A stretch of DNA of 7,592 nt, taken from Verrucomicrobiales bacterium (GTDB taxonomy: Bacteria; Verrucomicrobiota; Verrucomicrobiia; Limisphaerales; SXQI01). Under the pieces are notes generated by a model, which was not told the DNA's origin, did no database searches, and saw only the letters and a list, made by a program, of their open reading frames with translations. Both the position numbers and the translations under genes were made by a program. Shown here piece after piece: positions 1-6,239 of the stretch. Each line of letters begins with the position of its first letter. The stretch's first letter is position 1. The stretch covers positions 1 through 7,592 of the forward strand of contig SXQI01000010.1 of assembly GCA_005793025.1 (NCBI GenBank), written 5' to 3'.

Positions 1-30
1 GGATGCTCTATCCAACTGAGCTACGAGCGC
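1..30 (-). tRNA. 5' part of a tRNA gene, probably tRNA-Arg, cut by the window edge
   Basis: Read on the minus strand from base 30 to base 1, this is the first 30 nucleotides of a tRNA. The acceptor 5' strand is GCGCTCG, followed by T8-A9. A D-stem GCTC pairs with GAGC around the D-loop AGTTGGATA, and the first three bases of the anticodon stem (TCC) reach the edge. The GTTGGATAGAGCA D-arm together with a GCGCTCG acceptor is most familiar from bacterial tRNA-Arg. The anticodon lies outside the window, so the amino-acid identity is an inference and the tRNA call itself is firm. It is transcribed away from everything else in the window. Its promoter should lie in 31-200, but I see no convincing -35/-10 pair there. 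Confidence 0.85.
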
Positions 31-201
31 AACAGGAACCGCCGTTGGCGGCGGATTTGTCCGATGACACTTTAGTCTAGGCTGGGAGTGAGGAGCAAGC
101 CACGAGTCGAGTGGATCCGCTTGTGCGGTGCTTTTATTGGATGTTGAATGAATGGAACTCCTCGGCCTGGTTTGGATTCTGTTTAGCCGGACATAGGTTA
201 C

Positions 202-650
202 ATGAAACGTAGCGTAGTCATTTTTCTGCAGATGGTTATCATGCTCATCGGCATGGTGCGTTCGCGTTTCTGCTCTGGGAACCCCACGTCGAAGGCAGGA
301 ATGCGCATGCCACGGTTGTCGCCATTTACTTCAAGGATCCGTTTTTGGCGTATGTGTATGTCGCTTCGGTTCCGTTTTTTGTGGCGCTCTCTCGGATGTT
401 CAAGGTGTTGGGTGATGTGAACCGGAATCAATTATTCTCGAAGGAAACCCTGAACGCACTGGGAATCATTAGGTATTGCGCGTTGACGATTATCGGCTTT
501 GTTGTGGTGAGCGCGGCTTTTATTCCGTTTGGCGATCCGGAGGATAGGCCACCGGGAGTTTTCTTGAGGATCGTGGTTATCCTCGGTTCGATTCTGGTCG
601 TTTCGGTGATGTTGTTGTGTGAGCAATTTGTCAAAAAAAGGTGCAGATAG
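202..650 (+). pseudogene. DUF2975 family membrane protein gene, interrupted by one frameshift
   Basis: Two frames each hold part of one protein. The ATG at 202 begins MKRSVVIFLQMVIMLIGM, a typical DUF2975 N-terminal membrane helix, but that frame then turns to nonsense and stops at 420. From about base 255 the frame lying one base back carries on sensibly. It reads GAFAFLLWEPHVEGRNA, then FKDPFLAYVYVASVPFFVAL, then FSKETLNALGIIRYCA, and two more hydrophobic helices before the TAG at 648-650. The join at ATGGTGCG near 253-260 looks like one missing G. The repaired product would be about 149 residues with four membrane helices, the usual DUF2975 layout, though the C-terminus (EQFVKKRCR) is shorter than the family tail I remember. 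The only start for the downstream frame alone is a weak TTG at 345, giving 101 residues without the first helix. DUF2975 function is unknown. The gene could be dead, a sequencing error in a G run, or less likely recoded. Confidence 0.78.
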
Positions 651-731
651 AACCTGTGGAAGGTTTACGGACGATGCGGTGGTCGGCTTTTCACCTTTTC
701 CTTCAGGCTAAGGTGGTTCAGACTAGGGGAC
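651..731. other. Intergenic region upstream of der, with a weak inverted repeat
   Basis: This gap holds the der ribosome binding site, AGGGG at 725-729, only two bases before the ATG at 732. CACCTT (692-697) and AAGGTG (710-715) could form a six-pair hairpin with a 12-base loop. No T-run follows, so it is not a convincing intrinsic terminator. I see no good sigma-70 promoter, although der needs either one here or readthrough from the left. Confidence 0.3.
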
Positions 732-2288
732 ATGTCTGGGATTATTGCAATTGTCGGTCGTCCTAATGTTGGTAAATCCGCTTTGTTCAACCGGATTGTG
801 GGTAAACGCATTGCGATTGTTCACGATCAGCCGGGGGTGACGAGGGATCGGGTGGCAGCTCAGGCGGAACATCGTGGCCGACCGTTCACTCTGGTGGACA
901 CAGGGGGGATCGGTTTGTTGCGCAAGGAAAAGGCGACGGACGTGATTACTCAAGCGGCGATCGACCAAGTGAAATTGGCGATCGAAGCGGCACATGTCAT
1001 CATTCTTACCGTGAACGTTCAGGAGGGGGTCCAACCGCTGGATGCGGAGGTGGCTGCTTTACTTCGGGTTTCTGGAAAGCCGATTTTTGTCGCTGTCAAT
1101 AAGGTGGATAATCACCGATCGGAGCAAGGGTTGACGGAATTCGCCCGGTTAGGCTTCGAGCATCTTTTGCCGGTGAGTGCGATTCATGGGTTTGGGATTT
1201 ATAATTTGATTGATGCTGCGGTGGCGTTACTCCCTCCGTTCGATCCTGAGGCGGCACCCAAGGTGGCAGAGGAGGAAGGTCCGCGCCCTCTTAATCTGGC
1301 TATCGTGGGGCGCCCCAACGTGGGAAAATCTTCGCTGATCAATGCGCTCACTCGATCGGATCGTGTGATTGTGAGCCCGATTCCCGGGACAACTCGCGAC
1401 GCGGTGGATGTGCCGTTCGAGGTGGAGACGGACGGGATCCGCGAAAGATATGTGCTGATCGATACGGCAGGGGTGCGACAGGAACGGCGGGTGGATGATT
1501 CGATTGAGTTTTTTAGTGTGAAGCGCACGGAGGATTCGATCGAACGTGCTGATATTGTGGTGTTCGTGCTTGATGCTGAGACGGGGATTTTGAATCAGGA
1601 TAAGAAAATTGGCGGCAAAATTCAGGAGGCTCGCAAGGCGTGTATTTTGGTGGTGAATAAATGGGATGTCGCCGAGGAAGCGGTGGGAAAAGCTCGCGAG
1701 GAGGAGTTGCAACGACGGGCTGAAAAGAAGCGTAAACCGGATCTCGAAGAGAAAAAGCTGACGACGTTGTCGGAGTTCGCGGATTGGGTTCAAAACCAAC
1801 TTTTCTTTCTCGATTATGCGCCGGTGATTTTTACTTCGGCCAAATCAGGGTTTCATTTAGACCGGCTGTTGGAGGCGGTTCGGTATGTTGCGAGCCAACT
1901 GCAACAAACGATCCCAACCGGGTTGTTGAATCGAGCACTGCAGGATGCGATCGAACGGCGTCAGCCAGTGTCCTCTGCTGGGCATCGGTTGAAGTTTTTT
2001 TATGCGACTCAGGTTAGAAAGGCTCCTCCGACATTTTTGTTATTTGTCAATCGGGACGAGCTTTTCTCGGATCAATACTCGAAATACCTCGGAGACCAAG
2101 TGCGTGCGGCGTTCGGTTACGAAGGGTGTCCGATCTTGCTGGTTCCAAAACCGCGTCCTAAAACTGTGGAATCGGTGCGACGAAATACGCCCCGGCGGCA
2201 TGTGAAGGATTTACCGGGAAAGAAACGGGAGGTCCAACGTCCAGCAACTTCTCGACGCCCGATCCGACGGAACCCGCACGCGAATTAG
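732..2288 (+). CDS. der: Ribosome-assembly GTPase Der (EngA)
   Basis: Der is an essential bacterial GTPase that acts in maturation of the 50S ribosomal subunit in the cytoplasm. This 518-residue protein has both tandem GTPase domains and a C-terminal KH-like domain. Domain 1 has GRPNVGKS at 9-16, DTGG at 56-59, NKVD at 123-126 and SA at 149-150. Domain 2 has GRPNVGKS at 193-200, PGTTRD at 218-223, DTAG at 244-247, NKWD at 309-312 and SAK at 369-371. The KH-like domain covers roughly 385-475, with PPTFLLFVN at 432-440. The ATG at 732 places the first Walker motif nine residues in, as is usual. The protein is longer than the common 440-490 residues for two reasons. A highly charged insertion of roughly 27 residues lies between NKWD and SAK (about 313-345), and a basic Arg/Lys-rich tail runs from about 477 to the end. 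All catalytic motifs are intact, so it should be active. Confidence 0.98.
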   Translation: MSGIIAIVGRPNVGKSALFNRIVGKRIAIVHDQPGVTRDRVAAQAEHRGRPFTLVDTGGIGLLRKEKATDVITQAAIDQVKLAIEAAHVIILTVNVQEGVQPLDAEVAALLRVSGKPIFVAVNKVDNHRSEQGLTEFARLGFEHLLPVSAIHGFGIYNLIDAAVALLPPFDPEAAPKVAEEEGPRPLNLAIVGRPNVGKSSLINALTRSDRVIVSPIPGTTRDAVDVPFEVETDGIRERYVLIDTAGVRQERRVDDSIEFFSVKRTEDSIERADIVVFVLDAETGILNQDKKIGGKIQEARKACILVVNKWDVAEEAVGKAREEELQRRAEKKRKPDLEEKKLTTLSEFADWVQNQLFFLDYAPVIFTSAKSGFHLDRLLEAVRYVASQLQQTIPTGLLNRALQDAIERRQPVSSAGHRLKFFYATQVRKAPPTFLLFVNRDELFSDQYSKYLGDQVRAAFGYEGCPILLVPKPRPKTVESVRRNTPRRHVKDLPGKKREVQRPATSRRPIRRNPHAN

Positions 2289-2385
2289 GCTCAGAGTTTA
2301 TCGCGGTTGACCCTTTTTGTTGAAACATCGCGTGGCGGCGACGGCAGGGGAATGGTTAGTTCACAGGTTAGTTGATGAATTGATT

Positions 2386-3369
2386 ATGGTCGCGGTTGCT
2401 CCGAACAACAATCATGTGGTGGGTGTGGATCTCGGCGGGACGAAGATTCTCGCGGGCGTGTTCAGAGATCCACGCGATTGCATTGGCAAAAATAAGATCA
2501 GCACTAAACCCGAACTTGGGCCTAAGAAGGTGATTGAACGGATCAGCCGTTGTGTCCGGGAGGCGGTGGAAGGGTGTGACCTTTCGTTGGAACAAATCAA
2601 AGGGATCGGAATTGGTGCCCCGGGAGTTGTGGATGCAGGGATGGGCCGGGTCGTGTTCGCACCCAATTTAGGCTGGCGCAATATCGATCTCCAGCACGAG
2701 TTAGAATCCTTACTGGGTCGGCCTGTTGTAATCGAAAATGATACTAACCTCTGCACACTGGGGGTTTACCAAGCCGAATTGAAGAACAAACCCCGCCACA
2801 TGCTGGGGGTTTTCCTTGGGACTGGCATCGGAGGTGGGCTCATTATCGATGGGAAACTATTCTCAGGCTTTAATCATTCAGCGGGCGAAATCGGGCACAT
2901 GGTCATCGCTGCCGGAGGGCCCAAATGCGGGTGTGGGAATCGCGGATGCTTTGAAGCGTTAGTGGGGCGGCAGTCGTTATTTCATCGAATTCGAGCCAAA
3001 ATCAAGGATGGAGAGAAAACCTTACTGACGGAGATGCTGGGACCTCACCTCGCAGATATGCGCAGCGGGGATTTACGCAAAGCGATCCGCAAAGGAGATA
3101 AACTGGTCCAAAAAGTGGTCGAGGACGCCGCCGAATATACCGGTATCGCGCTCGCGAATTTGATCAATATTTTCGGTCCGGAAATTGTGGTCCTTGGTGG
3201 GGGTATCATTGACGCGTTAGCGACCGAGATGATGCCGATTATTGAGGAAACCGCACGGCGATATGCCATGTCTGGAACCGACAAAGGGGTCAGAATTATT
3301 TCTTCTGAACTCGGGGACGATGCAGGAATCACAGGTGCCGCCGTCATTGCGTCAGGCCAGACATTATGA
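2386..3369 (+). CDS. ROK family sugar kinase (glucokinase-like)
   Basis: This is a 327-residue ROK protein, a normal length for a ROK glucokinase. The ATP-binding phosphate loop is DLGGTK at 15-20. The family's sugar-site segments follow: GIGAPGVVD near 75-83, and END at 117-119, where D119 is the expected catalytic base. A second glycine motif is GTGIGGG at 146-151 onward. The zinc site is H171 in GEIGH plus CGCGNRGC at 181-188. GGG at 271-273 belongs to the C-terminal nucleotide-binding region. There is no N-terminal helix-turn-helix, so it is an enzyme rather than a ROK repressor. The likely reaction is phosphorylation of glucose or a related hexose such as N-acetylglucosamine or N-acetylmannosamine, and the substrate cannot be fixed from sequence. 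I chose the ATG at 2386 because it places DLGGTK about 15 residues in. The frame stays open upstream to a TTG at 2317, and no candidate start has a clear Shine-Dalgarno. The TGA overlaps an in-frame ATG of the next gene. Confidence 0.93.
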   Translation: MVAVAPNNNHVVGVDLGGTKILAGVFRDPRDCIGKNKISTKPELGPKKVIERISRCVREAVEGCDLSLEQIKGIGIGAPGVVDAGMGRVVFAPNLGWRNIDLQHELESLLGRPVVIENDTNLCTLGVYQAELKNKPRHMLGVFLGTGIGGGLIIDGKLFSGFNHSAGEIGHMVIAAGGPKCGCGNRGCFEALVGRQSLFHRIRAKIKDGEKTLLTEMLGPHLADMRSGDLRKAIRKGDKLVQKVVEDAAEYTGIALANLINIFGPEIVVLGGGIIDALATEMMPIIEETARRYAMSGTDKGVRIISSELGDDAGITGAAVIASGQTL

Positions 3370-3374
3370 GGGAG
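3369..3374 (+). promoter_or_regulatory. Ribosome binding site that decides the Ppx/GppA start
   Basis: AGGGAG lies nine bases before the ATG at 3384, a good match to the anti-Shine-Dalgarno. The earlier ATG at 3366, which overlaps the kinase stop as ATGA, has no comparable site upstream. This favours starting the phosphatase at 3384, although coupled re-initiation at 3366 is still possible and would add six residues. Confidence 0.6.
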
Positions 3375-3383
3375 ACCGGAGTC

Positions 3384-4343
3384 ATGCACGCGGTCATCGA
3401 CATCGGCACAAACTCCGTCAAACTCTTGGTTGCTCAAGGATCGGGGCAAGGGTTGCTCAGGATTCACGAGGAAAGTGAACAAACTCGATTAGGTCAGGGG
3501 TTTTATAAGACCCAGTATTTGAGCCTCGAAGCGATCGCTCGAACCGCTGAGGCCGTGGAAAAGGTCGCCGCAACCGCGCGACGATTAAGTGCCACGTCGA
3601 TCCGGACGATCGCAACCTCTGCGGTTCGAGATGCAACCAACCGGGATGATTTGATCGCCGCAATCAAATCGAGATCGAATTTGATGGTCGAGGTGCTCAG
3701 CGGTGAACAGGAAGCTGATCTGGTATTCGAAGGGGTCGCGAGCGATCCAGCGTTGGCCACGAAAGAATTGCTTGTTGTGGATGTCGGCGGTGGCAGTTCA
3801 GAGTTTATTCTTGGGGAATTGGGACGACAACAATTGCGACAAAGTTTTACCTTAGGCACGGTGAGGATGCTGGATTCGTTTCGCCCGAATGACCCTCCCG
3901 AAAAATCTGAACTCCAGAAGGTCAACGCACAGTTAGATCACTTTTTTGAGACCACAATCTTGCCCCAGTTCCCCACCCGAGACGACCGGCAACACGGAAC
4001 GAAACCTTTACTCATCGCCACAGGCGGCACTTCGACACTCCTCGCGATGATGCATCTCAAGACCCAGGTTTTTAACCCGGAGCAAATCGAGTCGATCGTC
4101 TTAAGAGACACCGACATCAAGACCAGAAGCGAACAACTTTGGGGGATGGCTTTGAGGGATCGGATCAACGTTGTCGGTCTTCCGACCAACAAGGCCGATG
4201 TAGTTCTCATGGGGGTTGCGATATTTGAGGCAATTCTGAGGCATTATCATATCCCAGAATTAAGAATCAGTACGCGCGGGCTGGCCTTCGCCATTGCCCA
4301 ACGCGCAGTGAAGAACGCTCACAAATTGGAGGTTATTCCATAA
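3384..4343 (+). CDS. Ppx/GppA family phosphatase (exopolyphosphatase-like)
   Basis: Ppx/GppA enzymes hydrolyse terminal phosphate from inorganic polyphosphate, and some remove the 5' phosphate of pppGpp. They belong to the actin-like ASKHA fold. In this 319-residue product the N-terminal phosphate loop is IDIGTNSVKLL at 5-15. ATSAVRDATNRD follows at 78-89. LSGEQEA at 105-111 contains the glutamate region expected for catalysis. DVGGGSSE is at 133-140, GTVR at 158-161, ATGGTSTLLA at 212-221, GLPTNKADVV at 265-274 and STRGLA at 296-301. The length fits a single Ppx-GppA module without the C-terminal HD-like domain of long E. coli-type Ppx. Substrate choice between polyphosphate and pppGpp cannot be read from the sequence. 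The start at 3384 has its own ribosome binding site, and an alternative ATG at 3366 would couple it to the preceding kinase. The pilin-like gene follows after 27 bases. Confidence 0.94.
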   Translation: MHAVIDIGTNSVKLLVAQGSGQGLLRIHEESEQTRLGQGFYKTQYLSLEAIARTAEAVEKVAATARRLSATSIRTIATSAVRDATNRDDLIAAIKSRSNLMVEVLSGEQEADLVFEGVASDPALATKELLVVDVGGGSSEFILGELGRQQLRQSFTLGTVRMLDSFRPNDPPEKSELQKVNAQLDHFFETTILPQFPTRDDRQHGTKPLLIATGGTSTLLAMMHLKTQVFNPEQIESIVLRDTDIKTRSEQLWGMALRDRINVVGLPTNKADVVLMGVAIFEAILRHYHIPELRISTRGLAFAIAQRAVKNAHKLEVIP

Positions 4344-4360
4344 CCGTCCAAGACGGCTCG

Positions 4361-4366
4361 AGGAGG
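4361..4366 (+). promoter_or_regulatory. Strong ribosome binding site for the pilin-like gene
   Basis: A perfect AGGAGG ends four bases before the ATG at 4371 and only one base before an in-frame GTG at 4368. The spacing favours the ATG. This is the clearest Shine-Dalgarno in the window, so the gene is probably well translated when transcribed. Confidence 0.65.
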
Positions 4367-4370
4367 CGTG

Positions 4371-5039
4371 ATGAAGTTCCATTCGAGAAACGGTTTTACT
4401 CTGGTTGAACTTTTGGTGGTCGTGGCCATCATCGCAATTCTCGCCTCGATTCTCCTCCCGAGTCTCGTAAGAGCCAAAACATTCGTTAAATCAAACCAAT
4501 GCATTGGAAACCTTCGCCAATGGGGTTTAGCGTTACATCTCTACGCAGGTGACAACAATGATTGGATGCCGCCGGAAGGCTCAGGTAATGGACTCTCCGG
4601 CGAAACAGGCTGGTATATCGCCCTGCCCCGCACACTTGGCATTGCCACGTATCATGAGATGCCATGGCGAACGAATGCAGCGGCTTCCTTGACGCGTTCC
4701 CCTTTCATCTGTCCTTCAAATACGAATCGCTCCAACGGAAATAACCTGTTCCATTATTGCCTCAATTTGCACATCGACGAGGTCGGAGATAGCGATCACC
4801 CCGTGAAGCTAGGAACAGTGCCACAACCCGCACAAGTAGTCTGGCTGTTCGATAACGGCAAAAAAGCGGCCAGAGCCCAACAAAATAATGTGCATACCAA
4901 CTTGCACCGTGCGGGAGCGAACATCGCGTTTATCGACGGTCATGTTCGTCGGTTTCGCGTCCGAGATTATTGGGACTTTGCTCAGAACAAAGGCCGAACC
5001 AATAATTCGGATCTTTTATGGAAACCTTGGAATAAATGA
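4371..5039 (+). CDS. Prepilin-type leader protein with H-X9-DG motif (type II secretion/pseudopilin-like)
   Basis: The 222-residue product begins with a short basic leader and a type IV prepilin cleavage site, RNG|FTLVE. Cleavage is expected after G8, with F9 as the new N-terminus and the conserved glutamate E13 at mature position 5. A hydrophobic helix runs to about residue 31. The C-terminal part carries the H-X9-DG signature: H179, nine residues, then D189-G190 in AFIDGHV. Proteins of this architecture are very numerous in Verrucomicrobia, Lentisphaerae and Planctomycetes. They are usually named type II secretion system protein or prepilin-type N-terminal cleavage/methylation domain protein, and their individual roles are mostly unknown. 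No secretion ATPase, prepilin peptidase or other pilus gene is nearby, so the assembly machinery must be encoded elsewhere. Four cysteines (44, 114, 130 and one other if counted differently) are not arranged in a motif I recognise. The stop overlaps an ATG as ATGA. Confidence 0.92.
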   Translation: MKFHSRNGFTLVELLVVVAIIAILASILLPSLVRAKTFVKSNQCIGNLRQWGLALHLYAGDNNDWMPPEGSGNGLSGETGWYIALPRTLGIATYHEMPWRTNAAASLTRSPFICPSNTNRSNGNNLFHYCLNLHIDEVGDSDHPVKLGTVPQPAQVVWLFDNGKKAARAQQNNVHTNLHRAGANIAFIDGHVRRFRVRDYWDFAQNKGRTNNSDLLWKPWNK

Positions 5040-5101
5040 CTGCCTTGGTTCCAACGAGATATGGATTGAGTTTCAAGTTAGAGATTAGCAGACTGCGTTC
5101 T

Positions 5102-5662
5102 ATGACTCGGATCTTGTTGAGCGTTTTTATCTGTGCCATGGGTGTTGCTTGTGGGGAAGACTTTCCGCAACAGCCTGAGAAACGGTTGGTGAAGGCGACA
5201 CGAGAATTGAAGAAGGCTAAGACTGAGATTCATAGGTTTTACGCTTTAGCGGAGGTTGCGAAGGAAAGTTTTGTGAATGGCAAGACTCAGGATGCGATGA
5301 CCTATGCGAAGGAATTAGAAGGGATGCTTTCGAAATATCCGAGCGATTGGAATTATGGTAACGCGATCCATGATTTTAATATGGTGTTAGGTCGCATTGC
5401 TCTCGCTGAAGGACGTGTGGCGGAAGCGAAAGGACATTTGATCGCTGCGGGAAAAAGTCCGGGTTCGCCACAATTAAATTCTTTCGGCCCCAATATGAGT
5501 CTGGCTGAAGATCTCTTGAAGAAAGGGGAGAAAGATTCTGTTTTAGAGTATTTTGGACTGTGCCGAAAGTTTTGGAAATTGGGTGAGGAACGGTTGGATC
5601 AATGGAGTGAATCGATTAAGGCAGGGAAAACACCCGATTTCAGAGCGAATTTGGTGTATTGA
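5102..5662 (+). CDS. Exported helical protein of unknown function
   Basis: I do not assign a function. From the ATG at 5102 the 186-residue product begins with a signal peptide: MTR, then a hydrophobic stretch to about residue 15, then GVACGED. The cysteine at 17 could be lipidated, but the residue at -3 is G, so the lipobox is not canonical and ordinary signal-peptidase cleavage is equally possible. The mature part looks almost wholly helical. It has alanine and charged residues in a spacing that recalls TPR-like repeats (about 41-75 and 90-116). The C-terminal segment is striking: SPGSPQLNSFGP, LAEDLLKKGEK, FGLCRKFWKLG and a terminal IKAGKTPDFRANLVY. It reads like a conserved block, and I have an unverified memory of similar hypothetical proteins. 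The frame stays open upstream to an ATG at 5036 that overlaps the preceding stop. That start would bury the signal peptide behind 22 extra residues, so I prefer 5102, although no good Shine-Dalgarno precedes it. Confidence 0.75.
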   Translation: MTRILLSVFICAMGVACGEDFPQQPEKRLVKATRELKKAKTEIHRFYALAEVAKESFVNGKTQDAMTYAKELEGMLSKYPSDWNYGNAIHDFNMVLGRIALAEGRVAEAKGHLIAAGKSPGSPQLNSFGPNMSLAEDLLKKGEKDSVLEYFGLCRKFWKLGEERLDQWSESIKAGKTPDFRANLVY

Positions 5663-5669
5663 ATCTGAT

Positions 5670-6239
5670 ATGAATTACGTCAACGATTTACGTCGTCGGC
5701 ATCGTGGTTTCGCGCTTTTCAGCGGGATAGTCTTTGTCTGGCTGGTTTTTGTTACCGTCAGGTTTCTCTTACACCACTTTTGGTCAGGATCAAATTCAAG
5801 CGCGATTCATTTTACACGGGAGTGGGGTATGGATCCTATTTTTGCCGCACTTTGGTTTTTTTGGTTGGTAACGGTTCTTGATTATCGTCGGCATCGTTCG
5901 CGACATGGTGGGTTCGAGAAATCGATCCAGACGTGTCTGCGGGCACTTCTTGATGAAAACAGGCTCACTCGCTCGCGAACGAAATCGGTGTGCGCGCTGC
6001 TTGGAGTTGTCGTGCTCATGGTTCCCATCGTGATCCATCAGCTCAAGGCCGTTGGGAAAGCTGGGAACGAGATTGATCCTGCTTTGGTTTTTGTTCCGGT
6101 TGTTTTGGGCGGAGTTATTGTTGGCCTCGTTTTTCATTATCGTCGGACTTTGCTAGGAGAAAAGAGGCGGATCGAATCGCTTCTAGGATCTTACGAGGAA
6201 TTAGTGAGGGATGATGTCACGGCAGAACCATCCACTTGA
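5670..6239 (+). CDS. Four-helix membrane protein of unknown function
   Basis: The 189-residue product is not a family I recognise. Hydrophobic segments lie at about 13-35, 55-71, 106-124 and 137-156. Clusters of basic residues sit at LRRRHR (8-12), DYRRHRSRH (71-79) and HYRRT (156-160), which by the positive-inside rule puts both termini and the central loop (about 72-105) in the cytoplasm. The C-terminal tail is charged (EKRRIE, SYEELVRDD). The ATG at 5670 comes seven bases after the stop of the exported protein, with no Shine-Dalgarno of its own, so translation is probably coupled to that gene. The frame is open further upstream, but only inside the previous gene, which supports this start. 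A 12-base exact repeat (5694-5705 and 5886-5897) encodes the recurring RRH. The last 23 bases overlap the oppositely oriented permease gene. Confidence 0.75.
   Translation: MNYVNDLRRRHRGFALFSGIVFVWLVFVTVRFLLHHFWSGSNSSAIHFTREWGMDPIFAALWFFWLVTVLDYRRHRSRHGGFEKSIQTCLRALLDENRLTRSRTKSVCALLGVVVLMVPIVIHQLKAVGKAGNEIDPALVFVPVVLGGVIVGLVFHYRRTLLGEKRRIESLLGSYEELVRDDVTAEPST

Noticed and set aside
39..56. GC-rich inverted repeat (CCGCC-GTT-GGCGG) beside the tRNA
   Set aside because: Five pairs with a three-base loop is easily found by chance. It may lie in the tRNA leader, but nothing marks it as a defined element.
116..137. Possible intrinsic terminator: CCGC-TTGT-GCGG followed by TGCTTTTATT
   Set aside because: The stem is only four pairs and the T-run is interrupted, and no gene on the plus strand ends just upstream in the window.
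1227..1799. Long open frame on the minus strand inside der (190 codons)
   Set aside because: It lies wholly inside a clearly functional der gene, shows no recognisable domain, and its composition follows from der codon use.
2307..2335. Promoter-like TTGACC upstream of the ROK kinase
   Set aside because: No acceptable -10 hexamer lies 16-18 bases downstream, where the sequence is GC-rich.
2386..3369. Polyphosphate-dependent glucokinase, because a Ppx/GppA gene follows
   Set aside because: The protein has the H plus CxCGxxGC zinc site and GTGIGGG motif of ATP-type ROK kinases, and to my knowledge polyphosphate glucokinases lack that cysteine motif. The neighbour alone is not enough.
5694..6146. 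Recurring CGTCGGCATCGT/ATTATCGTCGG words
   Set aside because: All copies encode the YRRH or RRH basic cluster at the cytoplasmic ends of helices in one protein. They reflect repeated amino acids rather than a DNA repeat family.
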